From: Bacteroidota bacterium
GTDB taxonomy: Bacteria; Zhuqueibacterota; Zhuqueibacteria; Zhuqueibacterales; Geothermadaptataceae
Assembly (NCBI GenBank): GCA_011375275.1
Contig: DRLW01000572.1
Location: 1-15,514, forward strand
Reading direction: 5' to 3'
DNA length: 15,514 nucleotides
The translations under genes were made by a program, and so were the position numbers. This document shows, in pieces, positions 10,201-15,514 of this stretch; the first letter of the stretch is position 1; every line of letters begins with the position of its first letter. The notes beneath the pieces were generated by a model. The model was not told the DNA's origin. It saw nothing but the letters and a program-made list of their open reading frames with translations, and ran no database searches.

Positions 10201-11295
10201 ACGGGTGAGCAGGTTTTTCCCGAGAATGAGTTAGAAGATGCAATGGATATGCTCACCGGAACGGATACTGGTCCCGCCGAGGAGTCCGGCGAGACAGGCC
10301 CTGACGAACCGTCTGGAGATGAGCCCGGTTTTGATGCAGTTGATGACCTGTTGAGTCAGGAAATCATGGCCAGCTTTTCTGATGATGCATCTTCTCTTCT
10401 CGTCGATGAAGATGGTGATGCCGGCGAACAGACAACGGCTGAAGAAGAGAAGCCGCTACCACGGCAGCAGGAGGATATCGAAGAGCTCGACCAGGCTGTG
10501 GAACGCGATGAGGACTACCAGATTGCACCCGGCTCCCCAGTTGGCGATGAAACCCTGGAATTCCTGAGTTATTCTACGCAAAATCCGGATGCTGATCCTA
10601 CAAAAACAGAAGAACTTACCATCGATGATTTACCCGAACAACTCGCGCCAAACAACACTGCTGATGAGAGCGTAGAGGGCGATACACACCGGGCTGAAAA
10701 CAGAGAAACAGCAGATGCAGCGAAACCGGATCCGCAGGATGATACGGGCATTTTCCTTGAGATTTTTTCAGCATCAGATGAGTCCCCCGGCACCGGTATA
10801 AATCGTGCTGGCCGACAGCCCGAGAGTTCGGACCAGCCGGAAGAAAGGGATGACGGCAGAGTTTCTGAAAATAATGCCGCAGGCGATGAAAAAAAACCGG
10901 ATACGAGAGAGAAGAACGAACGCGAGATCCTGCTCGTCTCCGGGCTGAAGTTTTATAAAAAGAAAGAGTTTGACCAGGCGATCGAGCAGTTTAAAAAAGC
11001 AGTAGAAAAATATCCGGATTTCAAGGAAGCGCACAGTATTCTCGGTAACGCATATTTTCGCACCGGCCGGTATGACCTGGCAGAGAAGTCCTATCAACAG
11101 GTTCTCGAACTCGATTATAACGATACAACGGCCCGAGAGAATATGGGTGTTATTCACGCCAACCGTGGAGAACTTGAAAAAGCGATCCAACAATGGGAAA
11201 TGGTTCTGGACATCGCGCCGGAACGGACAGATATAAAAAGTAAGATTGATAAAGCGTCTCGCTTGCTCGATGAAAAAGCAACGAGCGCAGAATAG
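7297..11295 (+). CDS. Membrane RsbW-type kinase / SpoIIE-type PP2C phosphatase fusion with HTH-like modules, acidic linker and TPRs
   Basis: The 1332-residue protein likely phosphorylates and dephosphorylates a STAS partner. Domains in order: (1) HATPase of RsbW/SpoIIAB type, ~10-140, with N-box E49/N53 in AIDEAGTNIIRHAY, G1 at D85-x-G87 and GGLG at 110-113, all intact. (2) Membrane segment ~172-189, a ~155-residue Cache-like extracytoplasmic region, second segment ~346-366, HAMP and coiled coil to ~435. (3) SpoIIE/PP2C phosphatase ~440-668 with metal aspartates in GGDYYDF (D463), ADVSGKG (D481), YTDG (D607) and YDD (D659/D660), so probably active. (4) Two HTH-like modules, ~680-725 and ~737-800, resembling transposase N-termini. 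(5) Acidic, low-complexity linker ~801-1207. (6) TPRs ~1208-1325. It starts 27 bases after the PorV-TPR gene. A promoter and STAS gene follow. Kinase plus phosphatase in one chain recalls Vibrio fischeri SypE, but the rest differs. Domain calls are strong, the exact circuit is inferred. Confidence 0.9.
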   Translation: MFKSVIKEQLKVPAHVEYLSELRDFVTRVCRKYGVSDKVINAFKLAIDEAGTNIIRHAYRDHDEPGFVTVRVIVKKASVTVSLIDQGKYFDPRNVKDPDLKRYVEIGKRGGLGIFIIRKLMDELDYRKTEEGNELRMTKNRAVGDQKKGVKPIVDAVNNIPLSLKAQYFIRSAVIITLAIVAVYGFLFYKNARLIEQDYFSKISTTGQIVLRTLLNENNKELLEVPLHDEISQTLMPIFEENKDIVHEIIVTDTLGEIYGHRDFNMRGENFPGIPADAQIVAENIALYKIPAKTENDKVEEIEVYDYHVPIVIPDSGERFGDLHVQLDKSVVDAEIFSQRMKDARFYAAILLLSYVGTFFLIYILLNPFKKLASWVRAIDHGEVEDEMDIDSSTEIGEIAKAFSEMTTKFRESQKNLAEQERLQKEMQVAQEIQQTLLPDDFPELEGYELSSYYQAAKEVGGDYYDFVEVDKDTLGIVVADVSGKGVPGSLVMTMIRTALRTEARGVYDAAEVLARVNDFVYADMKKGMFVTIFYVIIDSRRRRLNYASAGHNPMILYRPATQKTYYLNPKGFPIGIQLTEKDLFRKSIESDTIQLAEDDILLLYTDGITEAMNSARDLFGEERLLNIMREYGHLRVAPFVDKLKEELDSFTEGNIQYDDITLVAIKEKTTPEKEELRRAKLAHNKIAQGMSIREACEQAGITTYAYYNKYKKQFELHGVDSYEIDEDISVEAKHVSIEEKTKIFDIITNHPEYGAKRISEELNTEKYGFTVISESKVYDELVRSRLNTRQLREAFVARGTRTKRRIKPPGTPLLTLDGRVILDREAFGGDKQEPARPRPDSTAEEKSREKEKPEEELQSIQITPHESKIKNLDVDMDVISTPIEDLLDKSKPAEDDERTSPDASSQEVEEQPDDLLEAGERLGEQVEEETNESAGFPGDSDTVSFEQFFEGGSILGDEPDQDQAAEETGEQVFPENELEDAMDMLTGTDTGPAEESGETGPDEPSGDEPGFDAVDDLLSQEIMASFSDDASSLLVDEDGDAGEQTTAEEEKPLPRQQEDIEELDQAVERDEDYQIAPGSPVGDETLEFLSYSTQNPDADPTKTEELTIDDLPEQLAPNNTADESVEGDTHRAENRETADAAKPDPQDDTGIFLEIFSASDESPGTGINRAGRQPESSDQPEERDDGRVSENNAAGDEKKPDTREKNEREILLVSGLKFYKKKEFDQAIEQFKKAVEKYPDFKEAHSILGNAYFRTGRYDLAEKSYQQVLELDYNDTTARENMGVIHANRGELEKAIQQWEMVLDIAPERTDIKSKIDKASRLLDEKATSAE

Positions 11296-11301
11296 TTTCC
11301 G

Positions 11302-11332
11302 TTGACATTGAACAACGGCCATCGTATATTTG
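11302..11332 (+). promoter_or_regulatory. Promoter of the STAS gene
   Basis: TTGACA at 11302-11307, a 17-base spacer and TATATT at 11325-11330 fit the sigma-70 consensus with one mismatch. The same bases also fit the Bacteroidetes primary-sigma pattern: TTG, 20 bases, then TATATTTG at 11325-11332, matching TAnnTTTG exactly. Transcription would start near 11337, leaving a leader of about 26 bases before the ribosome site AGGAG (11352-11356) and the ATG at 11363. Confidence 0.75.
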
Positions 11333-11362
11333 CCATGCTATTATCACCTTTAGGAGCAAGCC

Positions 11363-12058
11363 ATGGAAGGTATTCAAGTGTCTGTGGAGAGAGCAGGAGT
11401 CAATAATAACATCGCCGTCATCAAAGTGGGCGGTTATATCGATACGACTACCTCCGCTGAGCTGGAACATTCCCTCGATTCTCTGCTCAAAGCAGGGATG
11501 TTCAAAGTCATCATCGATCTGGGAAATGTCGATTATATCAGCAGTGCCGGTTGGGGCATCTTCATCAGTGAAATCAAAGGCATTCGGGAGAAGGGCGGCG
11601 ACCTCAAACTCGTCAGGATGATCCCTGATGTCTATGAAGTTTTCGAACTTCTGGAATTCCACTATATTCTGAAAGCCTTCGACACTCTCGAAGAAGCAGT
11701 CAGTGATTTTGACAGAGGAGTTTCTGACTACCCGTCCGCAAAATCTGCAGCACCATCGGTGGCCTCACCTGCTCAAGGTGGAACAGCCACACAAACAGCA
11801 CCTCCAGCACAATCTGCAGTCGGCTCCGGAGCAGATGCGCACGCTCAGGCAGGCTTCCAAAGCCTTGATGATAAGATCCGAGCTGTCGCTATCAGCAACC
11901 CGGATGCCGGAGTACTGAAACTCAAAAAGCTGTTGAGCGCCTCATCCAACGGTCAGATCAACATAGGTTTTTTTGCATTGCGGAAAAAACTGAAACAGCT
12001 CGGGCTGAATTCCAAGGCCAAGCGCATAGAGTTGTTTCGTCAAAGAGCGATGGGGTGA
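11363..12058 (+). CDS. STAS-domain anti-sigma-antagonist-type protein with C-terminal winged-helix-like extension
   Basis: The 231-residue protein has a STAS domain at ~4-116 (SpoIIAA/RsbV type). The segment DYISSAGWG places S61 at the position of the serine phosphorylated in SpoIIAA (S58) and RsbV (S56). The preceding aspartate is replaced by S60, a variant common in other STAS antagonists. A flexible Ala/Pro/Gln/Ser-rich linker follows (117-165). A basic C-terminal module (~167-228) aligns with residues ~737-796 of the upstream kinase-phosphatase: shared P-(E/D)-x-G, spaced leucines, a central glycine and LN(S/T). AGGAG at 11352-11356, six bases before the ATG, fixes the start. A standard antagonist is about 110 residues, so half of this protein is extra. 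It is probably the substrate of the upstream kinase and phosphatase. No sigma factor is encoded in the window, so its downstream target is unknown. Confidence 0.88.
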   Translation: MEGIQVSVERAGVNNNIAVIKVGGYIDTTTSAELEHSLDSLLKAGMFKVIIDLGNVDYISSAGWGIFISEIKGIREKGGDLKLVRMIPDVYEVFELLEFHYILKAFDTLEEAVSDFDRGVSDYPSAKSAAPSVASPAQGGTATQTAPPAQSAVGSGADAHAQAGFQSLDDKIRAVAISNPDAGVLKLKKLLSASSNGQINIGFFALRKKLKQLGLNSKAKRIELFRQRAMG

Positions 12059-12186
12059 ACCAGCTCCCTCGATTTTTCCTTCCTGAAAATCCCGTCTCTT
12101 TTTTGCCGTGATACATGAAAACCGGATGATTATATATCAGTGATGACAGGTCGGTTTGATAACCATGTGTAAAGGAGAAAAAGAGA

Positions 12187-13428
12187 ATGGAATTCGATAA
12201 GATCAAAAAACCAGATTTCGGATCGCGGATCACTATTGTCGATGGGAAACTCTCGGTCCCTGATAATCCGATCATTCCCTTCATCGAAGGAGATGGTATT
12301 GGTATCGACATCTGGCCCGCTACCCGCGCAGTCATCGACGCTGCGGTTGAAAAGGCTTATGCCGGGAAGAAGCGCATCGCCTGGATGGAAATCTATGCCG
12401 GCGAGAAGGCAAATGAACTTTACGGCGAGTGGCTTCCGCAAGAAACCTTTTCCGCGATTCGTGAATACATCGTTGCCATCAAAGGCCCGCTGACCACGCC
12501 TGTCGGCGGCGGTTTCAGAAGCCTGAATGTTACCCTTCGACAGGTACTCGATCTCTACGCCTGCGTTCGACCGGTAAAATATTATGATGGCGTTCCCGCC
12601 CCCGTTACCCAGCCACAGAAAATGGATGTTGTCATCTTTCGTGAAAATACTGAGGATGTGTATTCCGGAATCGAATGGCAGCAGGGCAGCTCCGAAGCCG
12701 ATGAAATCATCTCATTCATCAATTCGAAATTTAAAAAGAATATCCGCGAAGACTCCGGGATCGGGATTAAGCCGATCAGTATCACCGGCACGGAACGACT
12801 TGTGCGCAAAGCGATCGAATATGCAATCGAAAATGACCGCAAGAGCGTGACGCTGGTGCACAAAGGCAATATCATGAAGTTCACGGAAGGCGCATTCAAG
12901 GAGTGGGGATATCAGCTCGCTGCACGTGAATACGGTGACAAGACGATTTCAGAAAGCGATTTGTGGGATAAGCATAACGGCGTTGCTCCGGAGGGCAAAA
13001 TCATCATCAAAGACCGTATCGCAGATAATATGTTCCAGCAGATCCTGACGCGAACGGATGAATATGATGTCATCGCCACGACCAATTTGAACGGTGATTA
13101 TCTTTCTGATGCCTGTGCTGCTCAGGTCGGTGGGTTGGGCATGGCTCCGGGAGCTAATATCGGAGACCACGTCGGTTTGTTTGAGGCAACGCACGGTACA
13201 GCGCCGAAGTACGCCGGACAGGATAAAGTCAATCCCGGCTCCCTGATCCTCTCCGGAGTGATGATGCTCGAATATCTCGGTTGGACAGAAGCAGCTCGCC
13301 TGGTCGAAAGCGCGATGTCCAAAACGATTCAGCAGAAAAAAGTCACCTATGATCTCGAACGGCAAATGCAGGGAGCAACGCTGTTGAAATGTTCTGAGTT
13401 TGCCCGGGCGATCTCGGAAAACATGTAG
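12187..13428 (+). CDS. icd: Isocitrate dehydrogenase, NADP-dependent
   Basis: The 413-residue protein catalyses oxidative decarboxylation of isocitrate to 2-oxoglutarate in the TCA cycle. It aligns along its length with the E. coli Icd type. Substrate residues are present: T104, S112 in [10 protein letters not shown]118, R128, R152, Y158 and K226. The metal-binding aspartates D304 and D308 are in [13 protein letters not shown] preference is supported by K341/Y342 in [16 protein letters not shown] and by Y388/R392 in the C-terminal [10 protein letters not shown] region, matching the E. coli 2'-phosphate contacts. S112 is equivalent to the E. coli serine phosphorylated by AceK; no aceK is seen here. 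AGGAG at 12173-12177, nine bases before the ATG, supports the start. The 128-base gap upstream has only a weak promoter candidate (TTGCCG at 12103, AT-rich TATATAT near 12131) and no clear terminator, so partial read-through from the STAS gene is possible. A strong terminator follows. Confidence 0.96.
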   Translation: MEFDKIKKPDFGSRITIVDGKLSVPDNPIIPFIEGDGIGIDIWPATRAVIDAAVEKAYAGKKRIAWMEIYAGEKANELYGEWLPQETFSAIREYIVAIKGPLTTPVGGGFRSLNVTLRQVLDLYACVRPVKYYDGVPAPVTQPQKMDVVIFRENTEDVYSGIEWQQGSSEADEIISFINSKFKKNIREDSGIGIKPISITGTERLVRKAIEYAIENDRKSVTLVHKGNIMKFTEGAFKEWGYQLAAREYGDKTISESDLWDKHNGVAPEGKIIIKDRIADNMFQQILTRTDEYDVIATTNLNGDYLSDACAAQVGGLGMAPGANIGDHVGLFEATHGTAPKYAGQDKVNPGSLILSGVMMLEYLGWTEAARLVESAMSKTIQQKKVTYDLERQMQGATLLKCSEFARAISENM

Positions 13429-13490
13429 TTCGGGGATATGGGGATATAGTGTTTCATGCCGCAAAACATGCGGATTATCGTAAGAGCATC

Positions 13491-13522
13491 AAAGGGCAGG
13501 GTTGGTTTACCTGCCCTTTTTT
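13491..13522 (+). terminator. Intrinsic terminator downstream of icd
   Basis: A perfect 10-base-pair stem, AAAGGGCAGG (13491-13500) with CCTGCCCTTT (13510-13519), encloses a nine-base loop and runs into six T residues (13517-13522). It sits 63 bases after the icd stop codon and separates icd from the obg-dprA pair. Confidence 0.93.
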
Positions 13523-13679
13523 ATCGCTCTGCGTTTGGACCTGACCCGAGCGATTTATTTTTGGAACAAAACAGCAGCACGCAAGGCTGTTTGAATGGAT
13601 TGGGATATTCGATTATCAGTATCTTTCCGCATCATGTCTGGTTATCCCGCCCTCTCAGCTTTGGGCTGAAGTGGGGTAT

Positions 13680-13774
13680 CACCACAAAGGTCACGAAGCG
13701 CACGAAGAAAGCAGAAGTGTTGTAAAAAACAGGGCCGGCAGTTCCTGGCCGTTCTTCGTGTTTTTCTTCGCGTC
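13680..13774. repeat. Interspersed-repeat-like element of the 'CACGAAG' family
   Basis: The left side (13680-13710) has a CACCACAAAGG start followed by two CACGAAG units. The right side (13751-13774) has the complement, TTCTTCGTG followed by CTTCGCG. CACGAAGAA (13701-13709) pairs exactly with TTCTTCGTG (13752-13760). From memory, arrays of ACCACGAAG/CACGAAG are a widespread non-coding repeat in many environmental genomes and give rise to spurious HHKGHEEHEE-like translations. One such translation, YHHKGHEAHEE, is present here. The assignment as a mobile or MITE-like remnant is inferred. Confidence 0.6.
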
Positions 13775-13779
13775 CATCG

Positions 13780-13872
13780 GTCATTCCGGTTTCCCCGCTG
13801 GCGAAGACCGGAATCTGGCACGTTCCCGAAAAGATGAGACCCCGGCACAGCGCTTCGCCTGGCCGGAATGAC
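13780..13872. repeat. 93-base inverted-repeat element bounded by GTCATTCCGG
   Basis: The element begins with GTCATTCCGG (13780-13789) and ends with its exact reverse complement, CCGGAATGAC (13863-13872). A second inverted pair lies inside: GGCGAAG (13800-13806) and CTTCGCC (13853-13859). A third, local pair is ATTCCGGT (13783-13790) with ACCGGAAT (13807-13814), so it can fold either as one long hairpin or as a short 5' hairpin. This resembles the small GTCATTCC(C/G)G palindromic repeats scattered in many bacterial genomes. No transposase is encoded. Confidence 0.65.
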
Positions 13873-14076
13873 AGATGCCGGTATCTGAGCCGGCCCGGTT
13901 TGCTGAGTTAACTGGATACCCGGAAGAACACGCGCATATCTAAAATAAAAACAACAATTTGCTGTATGCTCAAAATTTTTGCTGTTTTTGGGCAAATCGT
14001 ACAGATTAGGTTTCAATTGTTCCGTCCTGCTCGTCCGGGCCGGGACATGAGTTTGTGAATAAACCGAGGCAACTCA

Positions 14077-15084
14077 ATGTTTGTTGACCACGCAAAAATA
14101 TATGTCTCCTCCGGCCATGGCGGCAGCGGCTGTGTCAGTTTTTTACGGGAAAAGTTTATGCCAAAAGGCGGCCCGGATGGTGGCGACGGCGGCCGCGGTG
14201 GTGATGTCATCATCCTCGGCGACCCGCACATGCGCAGTTTGCTCGATTTCCGTGGTGGCAAACATTTCCGGGCCGGGCGCGGGCAACATGGTAAAGGCTC
14301 TAACCGTCATGGCAAGTCTGGCAAGGATGTCATCATCAAGGTGCCACCGGGGACGATGATTTATAATGCCGAGACGGATGAGCTGATCGGTGATATTCAG
14401 CAGCCGGGAGACCGGATCGTCGTTGCCAAAGGTGGCCGCGGCGGCAAGGGCAATGCCCGCTATGCCAGCTCGACGAATCAAGCGCCCCGGGACTGGCAGG
14501 TTGGTGGCAAGGCCGAGGAATATGTACTGCGTCTTGAGCTGAAGCTGATCGCTGATATCGGTGTCGTCGGTTTTCCGAATGCCGGTAAATCAACGCTGCT
14601 GTCACGCATTTCCGATGCCCGGCCTAAAATCGCCGATTATCCCTTTACGACCCTGAAGCCCAATTTGGGGGTGGTGAAATATCACGACTTTTCCTCTTTT
14701 GTCATGGCCGACATCCCCGGCCTCATAGAGGGGGCGCATCGGGGTAAAGGACTAGGTTTCGAGTTTCTGCGCCACATCGAACGAACTCGCGCGTTGTTGT
14801 TTCTCATCGATGCGCAGGCGGAAAAACCGCGTGAGGAATTTGAAACGCTTTTGAGTGAGCTGGAAAATTATGACAGCCGGCTTTCAGAAAAACCAAGACT
14901 GGTTGTGCTGTCAAAGTCGGATGTCGCTGATGAGACCATGCGCAAACGACACAAAAAAGAATTACAGGGTCTTGAGTATATGTACATCTCTTCGGTTATT
15001 GGAGAGGGGCTTACGGAGTTGAAAGAAAGACTCTGGACCATGCTTGAGGAAGTTCGGCAAGCTGCGGAAAGCACGGAGCAGTAG
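14077..15084 (+). CDS. obg: Obg family GTPase (ribosome assembly)
   Basis: The 335-residue protein belongs to the Obg/CgtA family, which acts in late 50S subunit maturation. The glycine-rich Obg fold covers ~1-158, from MFVDHAKIYVSSGHGGSG through GGPDGGDGGRGG to VAKGGRGGKGNARYAS. The G domain follows: G1 GFPNAGKST at 165-173, switch I YPFTTLKPNLG with G2 threonines at 191-192, G3 DIPGLIEGA at 212-220, G4 SKSD at 279-282 and G5 near ISSVIGEGL. G4 has serine where most GTPases have asparagine (NKxD), which may weaken guanine specificity. The protein ends soon after the G domain, so it lacks the C-terminal OCT domain of the Bacillus form, as many short Obg proteins do. GAGG at 14066-14069, seven bases before the ATG, supports the start. 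dprA begins 26 bases after the stop, suggesting co-transcription. Confidence 0.96.
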   Translation: MFVDHAKIYVSSGHGGSGCVSFLREKFMPKGGPDGGDGGRGGDVIILGDPHMRSLLDFRGGKHFRAGRGQHGKGSNRHGKSGKDVIIKVPPGTMIYNAETDELIGDIQQPGDRIVVAKGGRGGKGNARYASSTNQAPRDWQVGGKAEEYVLRLELKLIADIGVVGFPNAGKSTLLSRISDARPKIADYPFTTLKPNLGVVKYHDFSSFVMADIPGLIEGAHRGKGLGFEFLRHIERTRALLFLIDAQAEKPREEFETLLSELENYDSRLSEKPRLVVLSKSDVADETMRKRHKKELQGLEYMYISSVIGEGLTELKERLWTMLEEVRQAAESTEQ

Positions 15085-15110
15085 AGCGGGAACATACAGG
15101 GGATAGCCAG

Positions 15111-15514
15111 ATGGGGTGGGAGGAATCCCTCGAAGAACAAAAATTACTCCTCAATCTTTTACGCGTCGATGGTATCGGGCCGGCGAGGTTACGAGCGCTG
15201 ATCAATCGCTTCCATCAGCCCTCTGCTATTCTCGGAGGCAGCGTGGCTGAGCTGAGTAAATTAGCAGGGATCACGCCAGAAACAGCCAGTGCCATTCTCG
15301 AATGTGGTAGTTCCCGTTTCGGGAGTGAGCAGATTGAAAAGCTCGGATCGGAAAGTGCTGTTTTGCTGACACCGTGGCACCGTGAGTATCCGGAGTTGCT
15401 GCGGCGCCTTGCAGATGCACCGGTCTGCCTGTTCATGAAAGGAAAAACGGACTGGAAAACGGCTTTTTCGCTGGCTATAGTCGGTACACGGCGCCCGAGC
15501 GAATATGGCCGCAG
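15111..15514 (+). CDS. dprA: DNA-processing protein DprA (3' partial)
   Basis: The frame is open from ATG 15111 to the right window edge, giving 134 residues. AGGGG at 15098-15102 lies eight bases upstream. An N-terminal helix-hairpin-helix-like region contains LLRVDGIGPARLRALINRF (residues 16-34) and a second helical pair, ELSKLAGITPETA. The Smf/DprA motif LLTPWHREYPELLRRLADAP follows (85-104). The start of the Rossmann-like DNA-binding domain, LAIVGTRRPSEYGR (121-134), ends at the window edge. DprA loads RecA onto incoming single-stranded DNA during natural transformation and is also conserved in species without known competence. The rest of the domain, including the remaining DNA-binding residues, is outside the window. 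Confidence 0.93.
   Translation, partial: MGWEESLEEQKLLLNLLRVDGIGPARLRALINRFHQPSAILGGSVAELSKLAGITPETASAILECGSSRFGSEQIEKLGSESAVLLTPWHREYPELLRRLADAPVCLFMKGKTDWKTAFSLAIVGTRRPSEYGR

Larger units (their letters stand above)
13429..14076. other. 648-base intergenic region without a credible gene
   Basis: This stretch holds the icd terminator (13491-13522) and two repeat-like elements (13680-13774 and 13780-13872), listed separately. A small hairpin, CCGCA/TGCGG, lies at 13459-13473 before the terminator. The last 200 bases turn AT-rich (13935-13990) and should carry the obg promoter. A weak candidate is TTTG at 13987-13990 with TAGGTTTC at 14007-14014, but the spacing is short. The short open frames crossing this region run through the terminator and repeats and look spurious. 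Confidence 0.7.

Noticed and set aside
12059..12186. Terminator between the STAS gene and icd
   Set aside because: T-rich stretches occur near 12074 and 12099, but no convincing GC-rich stem precedes them.
12949..13464. 171-codon open frame on the minus strand over icd
   Set aside because: It is antisense to the highly conserved icd C-terminus; no start signal or domain seen.
13456..13725. 89-codon + strand frame after icd
   Set aside because: It runs straight through the strong terminator hairpin and into a repeat element; no ribosome site or domain.
13671..13871. 66-codon frame beginning MGYHHKGHEAHEE
   Set aside because: This is the known kind of false translation produced by CACGAAG repeats.
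1..15514. tRNA, rRNA, CRISPR array or riboswitch
   Set aside because: Reading the intergenic parts showed no cloverleaf, regular direct repeats with spacers, or a recognisable riboswitch core.

Overview
The window is about 15.5 kb of bacterial chromosome, roughly 50% GC by eye. All genes lie on the + strand. Three features suggest a member of the FCB (Fibrobacteres-Chlorobi-Bacteroidetes) superphylum or a deep relative such as a Calditrichota or KSB1-type lineage. They are a huge Ig-like repeat protein ending in a type IX/FlgD-like C-terminal domain, a PorV-like outer-membrane protein, and a promoter fitting the Bacteroidetes -33/-7 consensus. The placement is inferred from gene content; no rRNA or other phylogenetic marker was analysed.

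Region 1 (1-11295) is a close-packed run of three large genes. The first is the 3' part of a surface or secreted repeat protein; it is open at the left window edge. The second, 31 bases later, is a PorV/UPF0164-type beta-barrel fused to TPR repeats. The third, 27 bases later, is a 1332-residue membrane protein. It joins an RsbW-type kinase domain, two membrane segments around a sensor domain, HAMP, a SpoIIE/PP2C phosphatase, two helix-turn-helix-like modules, a roughly 400-residue acidic linker and C-terminal TPRs.

Region 2 (11296-12058) starts with a clear promoter and encodes a STAS anti-sigma-antagonist-type protein with the phospho-acceptor serine. It has a C-terminal extension that aligns with the second helix-turn-helix-like module of the upstream phosphatase. 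Together the two genes look like a partner-switching module: kinase and phosphatase in one polypeptide, substrate next door. A DNA- or protein-binding module of possible transposase ancestry appears in both. I regard this as the candidate undescribed system of the window.

Region 3 (12059-15514) is mostly housekeeping. It holds NADP-type isocitrate dehydrogenase (icd) and a strong intrinsic terminator. A 650-base non-coding stretch follows, with two interspersed-repeat-like inverted repeats. After it come the ribosome-assembly GTPase obg and the 5' part of dprA.
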